From positions 10,833,394-10,897,393 of the forward strand of contig NC_044920.1 in assembly GCF_003576645.1 (NCBI RefSeq): a DNA stretch of 64,000 bases, written 5' to 3'. A model generated the notes under the pieces. It saw nothing but the letters and a program-made list of their open reading frames with translations. It had not been told where the DNA came from and made no database searches. A program made the translations under genes and the position numbers. The stretch is from Ipomoea triloba (lineage: Eukaryota; Streptophyta; Magnoliopsida; Solanales; Convolvulaceae). How positions within the stretch are numbered: position 1 is the first letter of the stretch; the number at the start of each line of letters is the position of its first letter. This document shows, piece after piece, positions 1 to 9,814 of the stretch.

Positions 1-1003
1 AATTTCAAACGGAATAGTTTTCCCTCCAACGGAACTATTCTTCTACTCTCATATATAAGGACGTAAAGACACAGAAGACAAAGGGGGTTGTGAAAGAGGT
101 CAAGAGGTTAACAAGAGGTGTCTGATAAAAACGTTCCAGTGCAAAGTGCTTAACTTGGAATATCATCCTGATATTCAATACAGCGAGAGAACACATCTTA
201 GTGTTCGAAGAGAGTTACAAAGCTAAACTGTCACACATCCAGAAGGTGACCAAAGCTGCTCTACATCAAAGTTGATTCAACGATAGCTTGTGGTCAGATT
301 GGAGATTGTTACATTCAACTGTGACTATCAACAACGTCTTGCTTTGGATTAAGCAAGGGAGGTGGAGTATCCTGGCTGCTGTCCGAGCGAAAGAAACCTG
401 AGGCTTGACGCGGGCTTGGTGATCAAAGGTCAAGTGCTCGAGAGGTGGAGTAACTGGAAGCGGGGAGAAAAACCTGAGGAGAGGCGGAGTAACCTGGCTG
501 CTGTCCGAGCGAAAGGAACCTGAGGCTTGACGCGGGCTTGGTGATCAAAGGTCAAGTGCTCGAGAGGTGGAGTAACAAGAAGCGGGGCGAAAAACCTGAG
601 GCTTGAGGCGGGCTTCGTGATCAAAGCTCAAGCGCTCGATATTGTACTAAAAAGGGAAGTTTTTAGTGCAATCCTTCCAGGGAGTTTCTGGAAGAAGAGT
701 GGACGTAGGCGGGTTGGCCGAACCACTTAAAAATCTCTCTTGCATTTACTTACTGTTTTTATCTCTCGCTAACCTCTCGATTGCACTGCATATAAACACA
801 CCTCTCGAACTAACTCAAACTCGTGCTAACTAAAAGGGGATAACATTTCCGCTGCGCATAAAACTTTGTCTTCACCTCGTGAGGTATCGAACCTAAACAT
901 CCTAAGTTCAATATACACGAGAGGTCGAAAAGATTTGCAAAATCTTATACAAGTCTATCCCCCCCCCCCTCTAGACTTGTACCCCATCCCCTTGGGACCA
1001 ACA
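1..1003 (+). mobile_element. copia 5' LTR (5' end outside the window)
   Basis: The sequence ends in ACA just before the primer-binding site and matches the 3' LTR from about 13620 to 14397. A TATA-like box (TATATAAG, 52-59) corresponds to TATAAAAG at 13665-13672 in the 3' LTR and would be the element's promoter. In the 3' LTR this box lies about 790 bp from the LTR start, so roughly 740 bp are missing here. A pyrimidine-rich stretch with a C run lies at 956-970. Confidence 0.8.
369..620 (+). repeat. 122-bp direct repeat within the copia LTR
   Basis: The block starting CCTGGCTGCTGTCCGAGCGA occurs at 371 and again at 493 (period 122 bp). Each copy is followed by the same GATCAAAGGTCAAGTGCTCG segment, and a third partial copy ends near 620. 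The 3' LTR at 13985-14110 has only one degenerate version, so the array expanded in this LTR or was lost from the other. Confidence 0.75.
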
Positions 1004-1005
1004 AT

Positions 1006-1017
1006 TGGTATCAGAGC
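1006..1017 (+). other. primer-binding site (initiator tRNA-Met type)
   Basis: TGGTATCAGAGC lies 2 bp after the LTR end. It is the standard plant retrotransposon sequence complementary to the 3' end of initiator tRNA-Met, which primes minus-strand DNA synthesis. Confidence 0.9.
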
Positions 1018-1116
1018 AAGTTCTCTGATCGATATAAACCTTTGTTTATATTGCCTAGAGATCCTTCTTTGAAAAATCTTCTTAAATATTTTCAAAGCAC
1101 GAGATAATTTTTCAAT

Positions 1117-3699
1117 ATGGACAGCATGTTGTCGAGACATCTTCTCTTTGATCTTAGCAGGTTTGACGACTGGAAAACACGCATGCTTGCGTACTTATCA
1201 GCCCTCCATGATGAGATGGCCGAGGTTATAACTTCTGGACCAGTCAAGATCCTAATGGTTAATACTGCTGCAGTTCAAACCCAAGAAACACCAAAGTACA
1301 TTCCAAAACCTAGGGAAGAATGGACCAGTGATGATAGGAAGAGAAACAACCTGGACAATATTGCCAAGGATATTCTCTTCAGAGCTATAGACGAAACCAT
1401 CTTCCCAAAAGTGAGGAAGTGCAAAACGGCAAAAGAGGTATGGGATACTTTGATGTTAATTGGTGAAGGTGACGAACAGGAAAAGGAAAACAAGCTCACC
1501 GTGGCCATGAAGAAGTTCGAAGACTTCAAGATGAAGCCAGGAGAGAGCATCGACAGCATGGAGTCTCGGTTCATGAAGCTCACAACCGAGATCAGTGACC
1601 TTGAAAAGGAGATCCCACAAAAGGAGCTGAACCTGAAGGTCTTACGTGGCCTCACTAAGGAGTGGGAAGTAAAGGTGATCACGATGAGAGATCACCGAGA
1701 TCTGAAGGAAACCACAACAGACAAACTCTTCCGGGATCTCAAAGCCTTCGAGTTCGAGATGTTCCCAAGAGATGAGGACATTGTGGATCGACGAAACGTA
1801 GCACTTGTTGCTGAGCAACCATCCACATCTTCAAGGTCAGACTTTAATCCTATGAATGTTATGTCTGACGAACAGTTTGCTCTCTTTGTGAGAAAGTTCA
1901 GGAAATACATGAAGATGAACCAGGAGAGCAACAAAAGTTCACCTTCCTCCTCAAGAAGGAAAAATGAGAGATATCCATCCAGAAGGACGGAGGAGGAAAA
2001 TCAGGGTCTATGCTACAACTGTAGAAGACCGGGACATTTCAAGGCCGAATGCCCTTACCCACTAGTAAGCAAGCATCAGGGCCAAGAAGGCAAGGATTCC
2101 AAGAGAATAGAGGAATCCAGGGAGAAGCCAACACAAGGTGGCTTCAAAGGATCATCAAAGACGTATCAGCGCAGGAAGGCGCTTGTTGCTGAAGAATTCG
2201 AGAGGACAATCGAGGAGTCCGAGACGTCGAGCTCCAGCGAAAGCAGCAGCAGATCAGAGGATGAGAGGGGGCTCATCTGCTTATACACCGAGGAAGAGGA
2301 GAATCAATGCCTAATGGCCATTGACAACGAGGTAACCTCTACTCCTACATCTCGCTGCTCTACTTCTACCTCTCGTTGTTCTTCGTTTAAAAGCGATGAG
2401 GACCCCTTCGAGATGTTGGAATCGCTCAGAAGGAACCTTAACATCGCCAATAGCACTCATGCTAGAGTGTTGGATGAAAACAGCAAGCTAACTGCTGAAA
2501 GAGATATGCTTAAGAACGTCTCGAAAGAGAATTNAAGCGATGAGGACCCCTTCGAGATGTTGGAATCGCTCAGAAGGAACCTTAACATCGCCAATAGCAC
2601 TCATGCTAGAGTGTTGGATGAAAACAGCAAGCTAACTGCTGAAAGAGATATGCTTAAGAACGTCTCAAAAGAGAATTTGGAGCTGACTCTCAAAGTAAGT
2701 GAGTTAGAAGCCAAAGTAATCCTACTATCTGAAGAGTGCAAAACTCGAGAGATCACAGAAAATGATCTTGGAAAGGTTATAGCATCATACTCTAATTCCT
2801 CCAAAGCTATGGAGAAAATGGTGAATGATCACAGACCTACAAGTGATAGAACCGGGCTAGGGTTCCATGATCACAGACCTACAAGTGATAGAACCGGGCT
2901 AGGGTTCCATCATCACAGACCTACAAGTGATAGAACCGGGCTAGGGTTCCATCAAGACCGACCTACAAGTGATAGAACCGGGCTAGGGTTCCATCAAGAC
3001 CATCTCTCAAGTGATAGAACCGGGCTAGGGTTCCATCAAGACCATCTCTCGAGAGATAGAACCGGGCTAGGGTTCCATCAAGACCATCTCTCGAGAAATA
3101 AACAGACCAACGGTTTGGGAACTTCAAGAAATGGAGGATCTCAACCCAAACCAAATAAAGGACCAACGAAAAAGACCAGGGTAGCTATTAATAAACCGTC
3201 CCTATACACCAGCAATGGAAAGTATAGGAAAGCTACGAAGAATGGCCGGGTAAACAATATCGAGAGATCACCTCGCTATCTCTCGCAAGGCCATTCCAAG
3301 TACAAAAAGAGCTACATTCCATATAATGCGCCTCAAGGCAAATATGGAAGGTCTGAGATCCACATAGTTAGGAACTCACGGATGGAGAAAGGCAGACTCT
3401 ATCCATCTAGTGAGGATTGGTCATCAAATCACAAGTTCTGGAAGAAACCTCACTTTCAGCAATTTCACATGACCAAACAGCGTATGAAAGGCATGGTGCA
3501 TAAGCCGGTCGAAAAGTCTCTACCTAAGTTGATTTATGCACCAAAGAGGCCTAAAACCTTTGCTAGCATTCCTTATAATTATCAAACGTACAATGGCTAC
3601 ATTGCGCCTAGGCCTGGAATAATGGGCACAAGGTATAAATGGATGCCTAAACTCACTAACCCACCAGGACCCAAAGTTTGGGTACCTAAACTTGCTTGA
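1117..3699 (+). CDS. gag: copia gag polyprotein
   Basis: This is an 860-codon frame with one undetermined codon at 2534. Residues about 10-220 resemble the UBN2/DUF4219 capsid-type domain of copia gag, including FDDWKTRM near the start. A CCHC zinc knuckle, CX2CX4HX4C, starts at residue 299 (DNA 2011) and would bind the genomic RNA. A Ser/Glu-rich stretch, a coiled-coil segment and a Lys/Arg-rich tail follow. Residues about 426-520 are a segment duplicated across the N. Residues about 570-665 are tandem 14-residue repeats. The frame ends at TGA 3697-3699, and the protease continues in another frame that overlaps this stop, so pol would need frameshifting or the elements have drifted. The ATG at 1117 fits: it is the first one after the PBS with domain-bearing sequence downstream. 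Confidence 0.85.
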   Translation: MDSMLSRHLLFDLSRFDDWKTRMLAYLSALHDEMAEVITSGPVKILMVNTAAVQTQETPKYIPKPREEWTSDDRKRNNLDNIAKDILFRAIDETIFPKVRKCKTAKEVWDTLMLIGEGDEQEKENKLTVAMKKFEDFKMKPGESIDSMESRFMKLTTEISDLEKEIPQKELNLKVLRGLTKEWEVKVITMRDHRDLKETTTDKLFRDLKAFEFEMFPRDEDIVDRRNVALVAEQPSTSSRSDFNPMNVMSDEQFALFVRKFRKYMKMNQESNKSSPSSSRRKNERYPSRRTEEENQGLCYNCRRPGHFKAECPYPLVSKHQGQEGKDSKRIEESREKPTQGGFKGSSKTYQRRKALVAEEFERTIEESETSSSSESSSRSEDERGLICLYTEEEENQCLMAIDNEVTSTPTSRCSTSTSRCSSFKSDEDPFEMLESLRRNLNIANSTHARVLDENSKLTAERDMLKNVSKENXSDEDPFEMLESLRRNLNIANSTHARVLDENSKLTAERDMLKNVSKENLELTLKVSELEAKVILLSEECKTREITENDLGKVIASYSNSSKAMEKMVNDHRPTSDRTGLGFHDHRPTSDRTGLGFHHHRPTSDRTGLGFHQDRPTSDRTGLGFHQDHLSSDRTGLGFHQDHLSRDRTGLGFHQDHLSRNKQTNGLGTSRNGGSQPKPNKGPTKKTRVAINKPSLYTSNGKYRKATKNGRVNNIERSPRYLSQGHSKYKKSYIPYNAPQGKYGRSEIHIVRNSRMEKGRLYPSSEDWSSNHKFWKKPHFQQFHMTKQRMKGMVHKPVEKSLPKLIYAPKRPKTFASIPYNYQTYNGYIAPRPGIMGTRYKWMPKLTNPPGPKVWVPKLA
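2391..2677 (+). repeat. 143-bp direct duplication across an N (gag)
   Basis: Positions 2391-2533 and 2535-2677 are almost identical and separated by a single N. Both encode the segment starting SDEDPFEMLESLRRNLNIAN. This is most simply an unmerged contig overlap rather than a true protein repeat. Confidence 0.85.
2826..3108 (+). repeat. 42-bp tandem repeat in gag (14-residue units)
   Basis: About 6.5 copies of a unit encoding variants of DHRPTSDRTGLGFH. Early copies carry RPTSD and later ones HLSSD or HLSRD. The period is a multiple of three, so the frame stays open. The repeat is basic and Gly/Thr-rich and lies between the coiled coil and the basic C-terminus. No function is known to me. 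Confidence 0.9.
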
Positions 3700-4105
3700 T
3701 TTCCTTGCAGGACACCAGGGACGTGTGGTTCATTGACAGTGGATGTTCGAGACATATGACTGGAAATCTAACACTGCTTGAGAACATCCAACCTATCGAA
3801 GGTCCCTTGGTGACATTTGGCGACAACGAGAAGAAGGGGCGCACAAGAGCTGTTGGTGAAATCCAAAAGAATGAGCTGTTTATTAAAGGAGTGTCCTACG
3901 TTGAGGGGCTCAAGTTCAATCTCCTTAGTACAAGCCAGTTCTGTGACAAGGGCCACAAAGTTGTCTTCACCAAAAGCAAATGTCAGATTATGAACGAGGA
4001 ATCTCTCGAAGTCGTCTTGGAAGCAGCAAGGAAAGGAAACATGTACATAGTGGATTGGAGGTCTGCAAAACCATCCCTATGTATGCTAGCAAGGAGCAAG
4101 GAAGA
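3700..4105 (+). pseudogene. pol: copia protease and GAG-pre-integrase fragment
   Basis: The frame gives VWFIDSGCSRHMTG, with the retroviral-type aspartic protease DSG triad (this family cleaves the polyprotein). LLSTSQFCDKGHKVVF follows, which is the conserved region before the GAG-pre-integrase domain. The frame runs in from 3696 with no ATG, as expected for a pol segment expressed by frameshift or readthrough from gag. It is cut at the N at 4106 after SLCMLARSKE, before the integrase HHCC and catalytic core. Confidence 0.8.
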
Positions 4106-4106
4106 N

Positions 4107-5072
4107 CAATACAGCGAGAGAACACATCTTAGTGTTCGAAGAGAGTTACAAAGCTAAACTGTCATACATCCAGAAGGTGACCAAAGTTGTCTTCACCAAA
4201 AGCAAATGTCAGATTATGAACGAGGTGGAGTATCCTGGATTACATTCAACTGTGACTATCAACAACGTCTTGCTTTGGATTAAGCAAGGGAGGTGGAGTA
4301 TCCTGGCTGCTGTCCGAGCGAAAGAAACCTGAGGCTGGAGTATCCTGGCTGCTGTCCGAGCGAAAGAAACCTGAGGCTGGAGTATCCTGGCTGCTGTCCG
4401 AGCGAAAGAAACCTGAGGCTTGAGTATCCTGGCTGCTGTCCGAGCGAAAGAAACCTGAGGCTTGAGTATCCTGGCTGCTGTCCGAGCGAAAGAAACCTGA
4501 GGCTTGATGATCCTGGCTGCTGTCCGAGCGAAAGAAACCTGAGGCTTGATGAGGGCTTGGTGATCAAAGGTCAAGCGCTCGAGAGGTGGAGTAACTGGAA
4601 GCGGGGAGAAAAACCTGAGGAGAGGCGGAGTAACCTGGCTGCTGTCCGAGGGAAAGAAACCTGAGGCTTGATGCGGGCTTGGTGATCAAAGCTCAAGCGC
4701 TCGTTATTGTACTAGCAAGGGAAGTTTTTAGTGCAATCCTTCCAGGGAGTTTCTGGAAGAAGAGTGGAAGTAGGCGGGTTGGCCGAACCACTTAAAAATC
4801 TCTCTTGCATTTACTTTCTGTTTTTATCTCTCGCTAACTTCTCGATTGCACTGCATATAATCACACCTCTCGAACTAACCCAAACTCGTGCTAACCAAAA
4901 AGGGGATAATATTTCCGCTGCGCATAAAACTTTGTCTTCACCTCGTGAGGTATCGAACCTAAACATCCTAAGTTCAATACACACGAGAGGTCGAAAAGAT
5001 TTGCAAAATCTTATACAAGTCTATTCCCCCCCCCCCCCTCTAGACTTGTACCCCATCCCCTTGGGACCAACA
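4107..5072 (+). mobile_element. second copy of the copia LTR, inside pol
   Basis: Directly after the N at 4106 the sequence matches the first LTR from about position 176 to its ACA end, including the C run, then reads ATGGTATG instead of the full primer-binding site. Near its start a 44-bp piece of the adjacent pol (3956-3999) is repeated at 4182-4225, followed by a return to LTR sequence. It is either a nested LTR fragment or a mis-joined contig. Confidence 0.75.
4294..4548 (+). repeat. 42-bp tandem repeat in the LTR copy
   Basis: Six consecutive copies of a 42-bp unit containing GGCTGCTGTCCGAGCGAAAG. The last units change GGAGTATCC to TGAGTATCC and then TGATGATCC. The first LTR (1-1003) has this block only singly, so this is a local expansion. 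Open frames on both strands arise from the repeat and need not be coding. Confidence 0.9.
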
Positions 5073-5161
5073 ATGGTATGCAATTAACAATTTTGAAAGT
5101 CGTGGACTGCAATTAAAAAGATCCATATAGCCACTGGACCAAAATGACAATTTACTCTTAC

Positions 5162-5485
5162 TTCTTATTTATTGGACACTTTGTTAAATTTGGTTAAATA
5201 CTTTATTGATTATTACTTATATACTTGAATTTTTTATAATTACTTCTTATTTATTGGACACTTTGTTAAATTGGGTTATATACTTTATTGATTATTGCTT
5301 ATATACTTGAATTTGATGATTACTTCTTATTTATTGGACACTTTATTAAATTTGGTTATGTACTTTATTGATTATTACTTATATACTTGAATTTTTTATA
5401 ATTACTTCTTATTTATTGGACACTTTGTTAAATTTGGTTACATACTTTATTGATAATTATTTTATTTACTTATATACTAATATTT
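5162..5485 (+). repeat. 82-bp AT-rich tandem repeat, four copies
   Basis: The phrase TTCTTATTTATTGGACACTT recurs at 5162, 5244, 5324 and 5406 (periods 82, 80, 82), each followed by TTGATTATT.CTTATATACTTGA. Confidence 0.9.
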
Positions 5486-5543
5486 ATATTATTTTTTATA
5501 ATTTTCCACTTTCACTTTTTATATATACATAAAACATATTGTT

Positions 5544-5582
<39 letters not shown>

Positions 5583-5585
5583 GTT

Positions 5586-5627
<42 letters not shown>

Positions 5628-5645
5628 ATACATAATATACAAGAA

Positions 5646-5954
5646 AATTTCTAAAATATATTATTGAACATTTTAACACATAATAGCAAGTATATAGATA
5701 TCCATAATACACATCTTTTTAATTAAACTATCACAATATTAATACCTAACATATACAATAACACACAATAATTAATCAGAATTAAATTAAACAATAATAN
5801 AATTTCTAAAATATATTATTGAACATTTTAACACATAATAGCAAGTATATAGATATCCATAATACACATCTTTTTAATTAAACTATCACAATATTAATAC
5901 CTAACATATACAATAACACACAATAATTAATCAGAATTAAATTAAACAATAATA
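5646..5954 (+). repeat. 154-bp direct duplication across the N at 5800
   Basis: Sequence 5646-5799 repeats at 5801-5954 starting AATTTCTAAAATATATTATT. A single N separates them, as at the gag duplication. Confidence 0.85.
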
Positions 5955-6319
5955 AATATGTCTTAAGTATAAAACAAATAAATAAAATAAAATAAAAAAG
6001 CGTAAGAACATACCTGAGTACCGGCAAGCAGCGGCGAAGAGTGGGTCGGCGACCGGCGGTGAGGTGGTGCGGCGTTGCGTCCGACGGCGAGTTGGTGCGG
6101 CGGTTGCGTCCGGCGACGAGGAGCAGCGGCGACGCGGCGGCTAGTGGAGAGCAGCGGCGGAGGCTGTGGACGGCGGATGGGCGTGAGATGGAAGCTGTGG
6201 ACAGCAGCGGTGGTTGTGTCGACGGCGACAGTAATGGAGGTGTGGGGAAGGTGGTGCGGCGAGGTGGCGCGGTGGCTGTGTTTGAAGACCAGATCCCGGT
6301 TTAAACTTCTACATTTTAA

Positions 6320-6361
<42 letters not shown>

Positions 6362-6482
6362 TAGCTGCGTCCGAAGTGGGAACTTCAATTAGGACGTAGC
6401 TGGTCCATTTTTTTAAAAAAAAAAAGAAAAAAAATTAAATATTGGACAATTTAATTACAAAAATGCCACCGCATCACTTTAC

Positions 6483-6508
6483 GCGTCCGAAGTTTGATCT
6501 TCGGACGC
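6483..6508. repeat. perfect 10-bp hairpin near the CACTA terminus
   Basis: GCGTCCGAAG, a 6-nt loop TTTGAT, then CTTCGGACGC. A related imperfect hairpin with the same core lies at 6366-6404. Their position 30-180 bp from the CACTA end fits subterminal repeats. Confidence 0.85.
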
Positions 6509-6545
6509 AAATCGTCCTATATTTTTGATCAATTTTGTACTAGTG

Positions 6546-8330
6546 TACACCCAAAACAGGTCATTAATCATCAAAGGCGCTGGAAAGACCCCCTACGAGC
6601 TATGGAAGGGAAGGAAACCTGTCGTGAGTTATTTCCATGCATTTGGTGCCAAATGCTATGTCTACAACAATGGAAAGACTCATTTAAAGACTTTTGATGA
6701 ACAAGCCGATGAAGGAGTGTTCCTAGGTTACTCCTCGACCAGCAAGGCGTTCAGAGTTTTCAACAAACGAAGATGGGTGGTTGAAGAATCTATTCATGTC
6801 AAATTTGATGAAAAGGCATCAGGAAAATCACCTACAGATGGAGAAGGAATAGTTGAAGAAAGCCAAGAACTTGAAGTGAAGCAGAAAGAAATCTGCGAGA
6901 GGTCAGACCCACCTCTCGAAGAGAAGCAGTTCATAGATCATGAAGTGGCAGAACTTCATTCAGACTCAGATGATGAAGGATCGAGAAGGGAAGCTAATCA
7001 ACCTCTAAACCATCAGACAGTAGCTAATCGAGAAGGACCCTCATCATCAACTCTAAGTAACGAAGCATCCCAAGTCATGTTTGAGCCAGACTTTAGATGG
7101 CTGAAAGATCACCCGGCGGAACAAGTCATTGGAGACATACAAAGTGGAGTGCGTACCAGATCTACCTATCGAGAAAGCATGCTCGCTTACTTTTTATCCC
7201 AAATAGAGCCAAAAGTGATTGATGAAGCTCTTAATGATCCAGATTGGGTGCAAGCCAAGCAAGAAGAACTCCATCAGTTTGAGAGGAACGACGTTTATGA
7301 ATTAGTTCTGAGACCTTATCATCAGAATGTTATTGGAACAAAATGGGTCTTTAGGAACAAGATGAATGAAGATGGAATCATTGTTAGGAACAAGGCAAGA
7401 CTCGTTGCCAAAGGATACTACCAAGAGGAAGGTATTGACTTTGATGAAACCTTTGCTCTTGTGGCACGTCTCGAAGCTATCCGGATTTTCCTAGAATATG
7501 TTGCCTTCAAGGACTTCAAAGTATACCAAATGGACGTCAAGAGTGCATTCTTAAATGGACTTCTCGAAGAGGAGGTTTATGTTGAGCAACCTCCAGGATT
7601 CATGAAGGAAGTAGGAGCTGACAAGGTGTACAAATTGAAGAAGGCACTATATGGTTTAAAACAGGCTGCGAGAGCATGGTATGACACACTGTCCTCATTT
7701 CTATTGTAGTGTGGCTTTACCAAAAGCTTGGTGGACAAGACCTTGTTCAGAATCAAGGATGGAGATCACATTCTATTGGTGTAAATCTATGTGGATGATA
7801 TCATTTTTGGAAGCACCAATCCATCTCTCTGCGAGAGGTTCTCAAAGCTCATGAAGGGCAAGTTCGAGATGAGCATGATGGGTGAACTTAACTACTTCTT
7901 GGGACTTCAAGTCGAGCAACTTAAGGAAGGAGTCTTCATAAACCAGGAGAAATACACCAAGGACCTGATCAATAAATACAACATAGACGAGAAATCCTCA
8001 GCCAAAGTACCTATGGGCACCTCTCTACGCATCGATGTGGACAGCGAGGGACGAGAGGTAGATCAAACTGTCTATCGAGGTATTATATGATCCCTTCTAT
8101 ATTTAACTGCAAGTAGACCAGATATTTCTTTTGCTGTAGGTGTATGTGCAAGATTCCAGGCTAATCCAAAGGAGAGTCATCATAACGCAACCAAGAAAAT
8201 TCTTAGATACCTCAAGGGTACGCAAAGTGTTGGACTTTGGTACGCGAGAGGTGGATCTTTCAAGTTAACTGGTTATTCAAATGCTGATTTTACTGGGTGC
8301 AAAATAGATAGAAAGAGCATATCTGAATTT
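6546..8330 (+). pseudogene. pol: copia pol: integrase C-terminus, reverse transcriptase, partial RNase H
   Basis: The frame resumes with [19 protein letters not shown], the C-terminal part of copia integrase, followed by FLGYS. The RT_2 domain follows from about 7240: [28 protein letters not shown], then YVDD at 7789-7800. RNase H begins at SRPDISFAVGVCARFQ and ends around ADFTGCKIDRKSIS, short of its C-terminus. In-frame stops lie at 7707-7709, 7783-7785 and 8087-8089; the first two look like C-to-T changes of glutamine codons, judging from the family consensus. The enzyme would have copied element RNA into DNA in the cytoplasm. It is a decayed copy. Confidence 0.85.
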
Positions 8331-8463
8331 CAATTTCATCACTATTAAGCATGTGAAGGGCGGTTACATCAAACTTTAAGGCATCTTGGAGTTATGGAAG
8401 AAGACAAGCATTGAATGGTCATTCAAGAGGGAATCACATGACTCTAAGGTACCTATTCTTTGC

Positions 8464-8471
8464 TATAAATA
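8464..8471 (+). promoter_or_regulatory. TATA-like box before the first post-pol ORF
   Basis: TATAAATA within GCTATAAATAGGG matches the plant TATA consensus well and lies 48 bp before the ATG at 8519. Whether it is used is unknown. Confidence 0.4.
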
Positions 8472-8518
8472 GGGTTATTCTTCTCAAAGGAAACACACAT
8501 CTCTCAGATCTAACAAAG

Positions 8519-8677
8519 ATGGAGGATAAGAAAGGAAAAGGGGTGGAACCCTTTTGGTATAAGGGTAAGAAACCTACAAGGAGGACAAGGGACGTCAAAG
8601 GAGAATCATATCTCAATCCAGTTGAGATTCCATCAGATTCGGAGGAGAAGAGAGTAGAACCCCCTACAATCCAATAA
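8519..8677 (+). CDS. short charged ORF downstream of pol, unknown
   Basis: An ATG after the TATA-like box opens 52 codons rich in Lys, Glu and Pro (starting MEDKKGKGVEPFWYKGKK). After the TAA the same frame continues with similar acidic, Tyr-containing composition (EELPPAKEEEWNPDYLYHYE) as far as the poly-C tract, so an older ORF was probably longer. I do not recognise it. Its place between pol and the envelope-like ORF makes it part of the element's 3' extra region. It could also be the decayed start of an older envelope-like gene. Confidence 0.3.
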   Translation: MEDKKGKGVEPFWYKGKKPTRRTRDVKGESYLNPVEIPSDSEEKRVEPPTIQ

Positions 8678-8826
8678 GAAGAACTTCCTCCAGCCAAAGA
8701 GGAAGAGTGGAATCCAGACTACCTCTACCACTATGAGCAGACAAAGGCTTAGTACGAGAGGGACAAGGCTAGTGGTGGTTAGAGCACGAGGATTATGAAT
8801 CTGGAGATGAATCCCGTGTTAGTGGA

Positions 8827-8828
<2 letters not shown>

Positions 8829-8857
<29 letters not shown>

Positions 8858-8865
8858 NCCCCCCA
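8829..8865 (+). repeat. poly-C tract with an N
   Basis: Thirty-seven positions of C with one N at 8858. A homopolymer like this is error-prone in sequencing; the true length is unknown. Confidence 0.9.
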
Positions 8866-9696
8866 GCTACACATTCTGGAAAAGGGGCTCAATCGGAAGA
8901 AAGCAACACTAAAGGCAAGAAGAAGAAGTAGCAGCCACCTATAGTTCTGTAACTAGGATCTAGGCTACTTCCCGCTTTAACGTAGTGTCCTAGGGAATCA
9001 AATCATATATTGAATTTCATATGTAATGTAACAGGAAGTCATTAAATGAACTAAAGCTTATGTTCTAAGTGATATCTTTGCATGAATCATTCTCTAAAAG
9101 GACTCGAGAGATAGATGTTTATACCTCGCAGATAAGCAAAACTCTGCAAGAGGTGGAAAGTGATGTCTTGAAGAAGGGTAGTTTTGAGAGGTCACTTTGG
9201 AGTGATATAATGATGAATCTAAATAGGACCCTACCTATTTAATGGCATACAAGGGTTAACCAATTCAGGGGGAAGCATTATGGAAGATTTAAGGATCAAT
9301 CACTCAGGGGGAAGATCCTTAAAAATCGAAGGCAAATGGGCTCATCAGTTATGGAAATGGACTCTATCACCTTCGAGAGGTGAAAATCACTTATCAGAAT
9401 TCAAGTATGGACGGTTACAAGGTGCTATCAATGCATGTCACTTGGGGTTTCTACTATAGAACACGGTCCCCACTTTTGTGGCACTATCTGACGTTATAGA
9501 GATAACACCTTTATTGGGACTTATAACTACTCCATTTATCTTCACAAACTGTACCAACCAAAATACCCAAACTACCCATAGCCAAATATCTCCAAAGCAT
9601 ATTTATTCAAGGGTAGAACAGACTTTTTAGGTGATCCAGATTACATCCGGGTTCATCCAAATGACTTAACCCGTCAACCCGACCCATATCAAAACC
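8866..9696 (+). other. spacer between the short ORF and the envelope-like region
   Basis: No ORF of interest. It contains the recurrent CGAGAGGT motif (9374-9381) and phrases such as TCAGGGGGAAG near 9268 and 9315. These resemble the purine-rich stretches found near the 3' end of Sireviruses, so they may be decayed extra polypurine tracts. Confidence 0.35.
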
Positions 9697-9704
9697 TATA
9701 AAAG
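9697..9704 (+). promoter_or_regulatory. TATA-like box before the envelope-like ORF
   Basis: TATAAAAG, followed by a C/T-rich leader and the ATG at 9815 (111 bp downstream). The layout (TATA, pyrimidine-rich leader, ATG in AACAATGGCG) resembles a normal plant gene 5' region. Confidence 0.45.
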
Positions 9705-9814
9705 CCTAAATCCTCTCAACCCGTCTTCCTTACCCGAATCAAAAGAAAGAACCCAAATCTTCAAAAGAGCTTTTCACAAACACCATTCTTTCTAAAAGCT
9801 CCAAACCTGCAACA

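Larger units (their letters stand above)
5073..6545. mobile_element. CACTA (EnSpm/CMC) transposon end, non-coding, AT-rich
   Basis: The right boundary reads TACTAGTG at 6538-6545, i.e. CACTAGTACAAAA on the minus strand, a CACTA-type terminus. Just inside are two hairpins built on GCGTCCGAAG (6366-6404 imperfect, 6483-6508 perfect); subterminal short inverted motifs are typical of CACTA elements. Copia pol resumes at 6546. The matching left CACTA end is not visible, probably lost at the N joins. Inside are an 82-bp tandem array (5162-5485), (AT)n tracts (about 5550-5625 and 6321-6358), a 154-bp duplication either side of the N at 5800, and a GC-rich block (6015-6300). No transposase is visible. 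Confidence 0.6.

Noticed and set aside
4294..4548. Possible CRISPR-like array
   Set aside because: The repeats are contiguous without spacers and lie in a plant LTR.
4209..4664. Overlapping ORFs with 14-residue repeats on both strands
   Set aside because: They arise from the 42-bp tandem repeat within an LTR copy.
5963..6392. GC-rich ORFs on both strands (CACTA interior)
   Set aside because: Composition explains the open frames on both strands at once; no recognisable protein.
8829..8865. Poly-C tract as a telomere-like or regulatory G-quadruplex site
   Set aside because: A pure homopolymer with an N inside; more likely a sequencing or assembly problem, no periodic G-runs.
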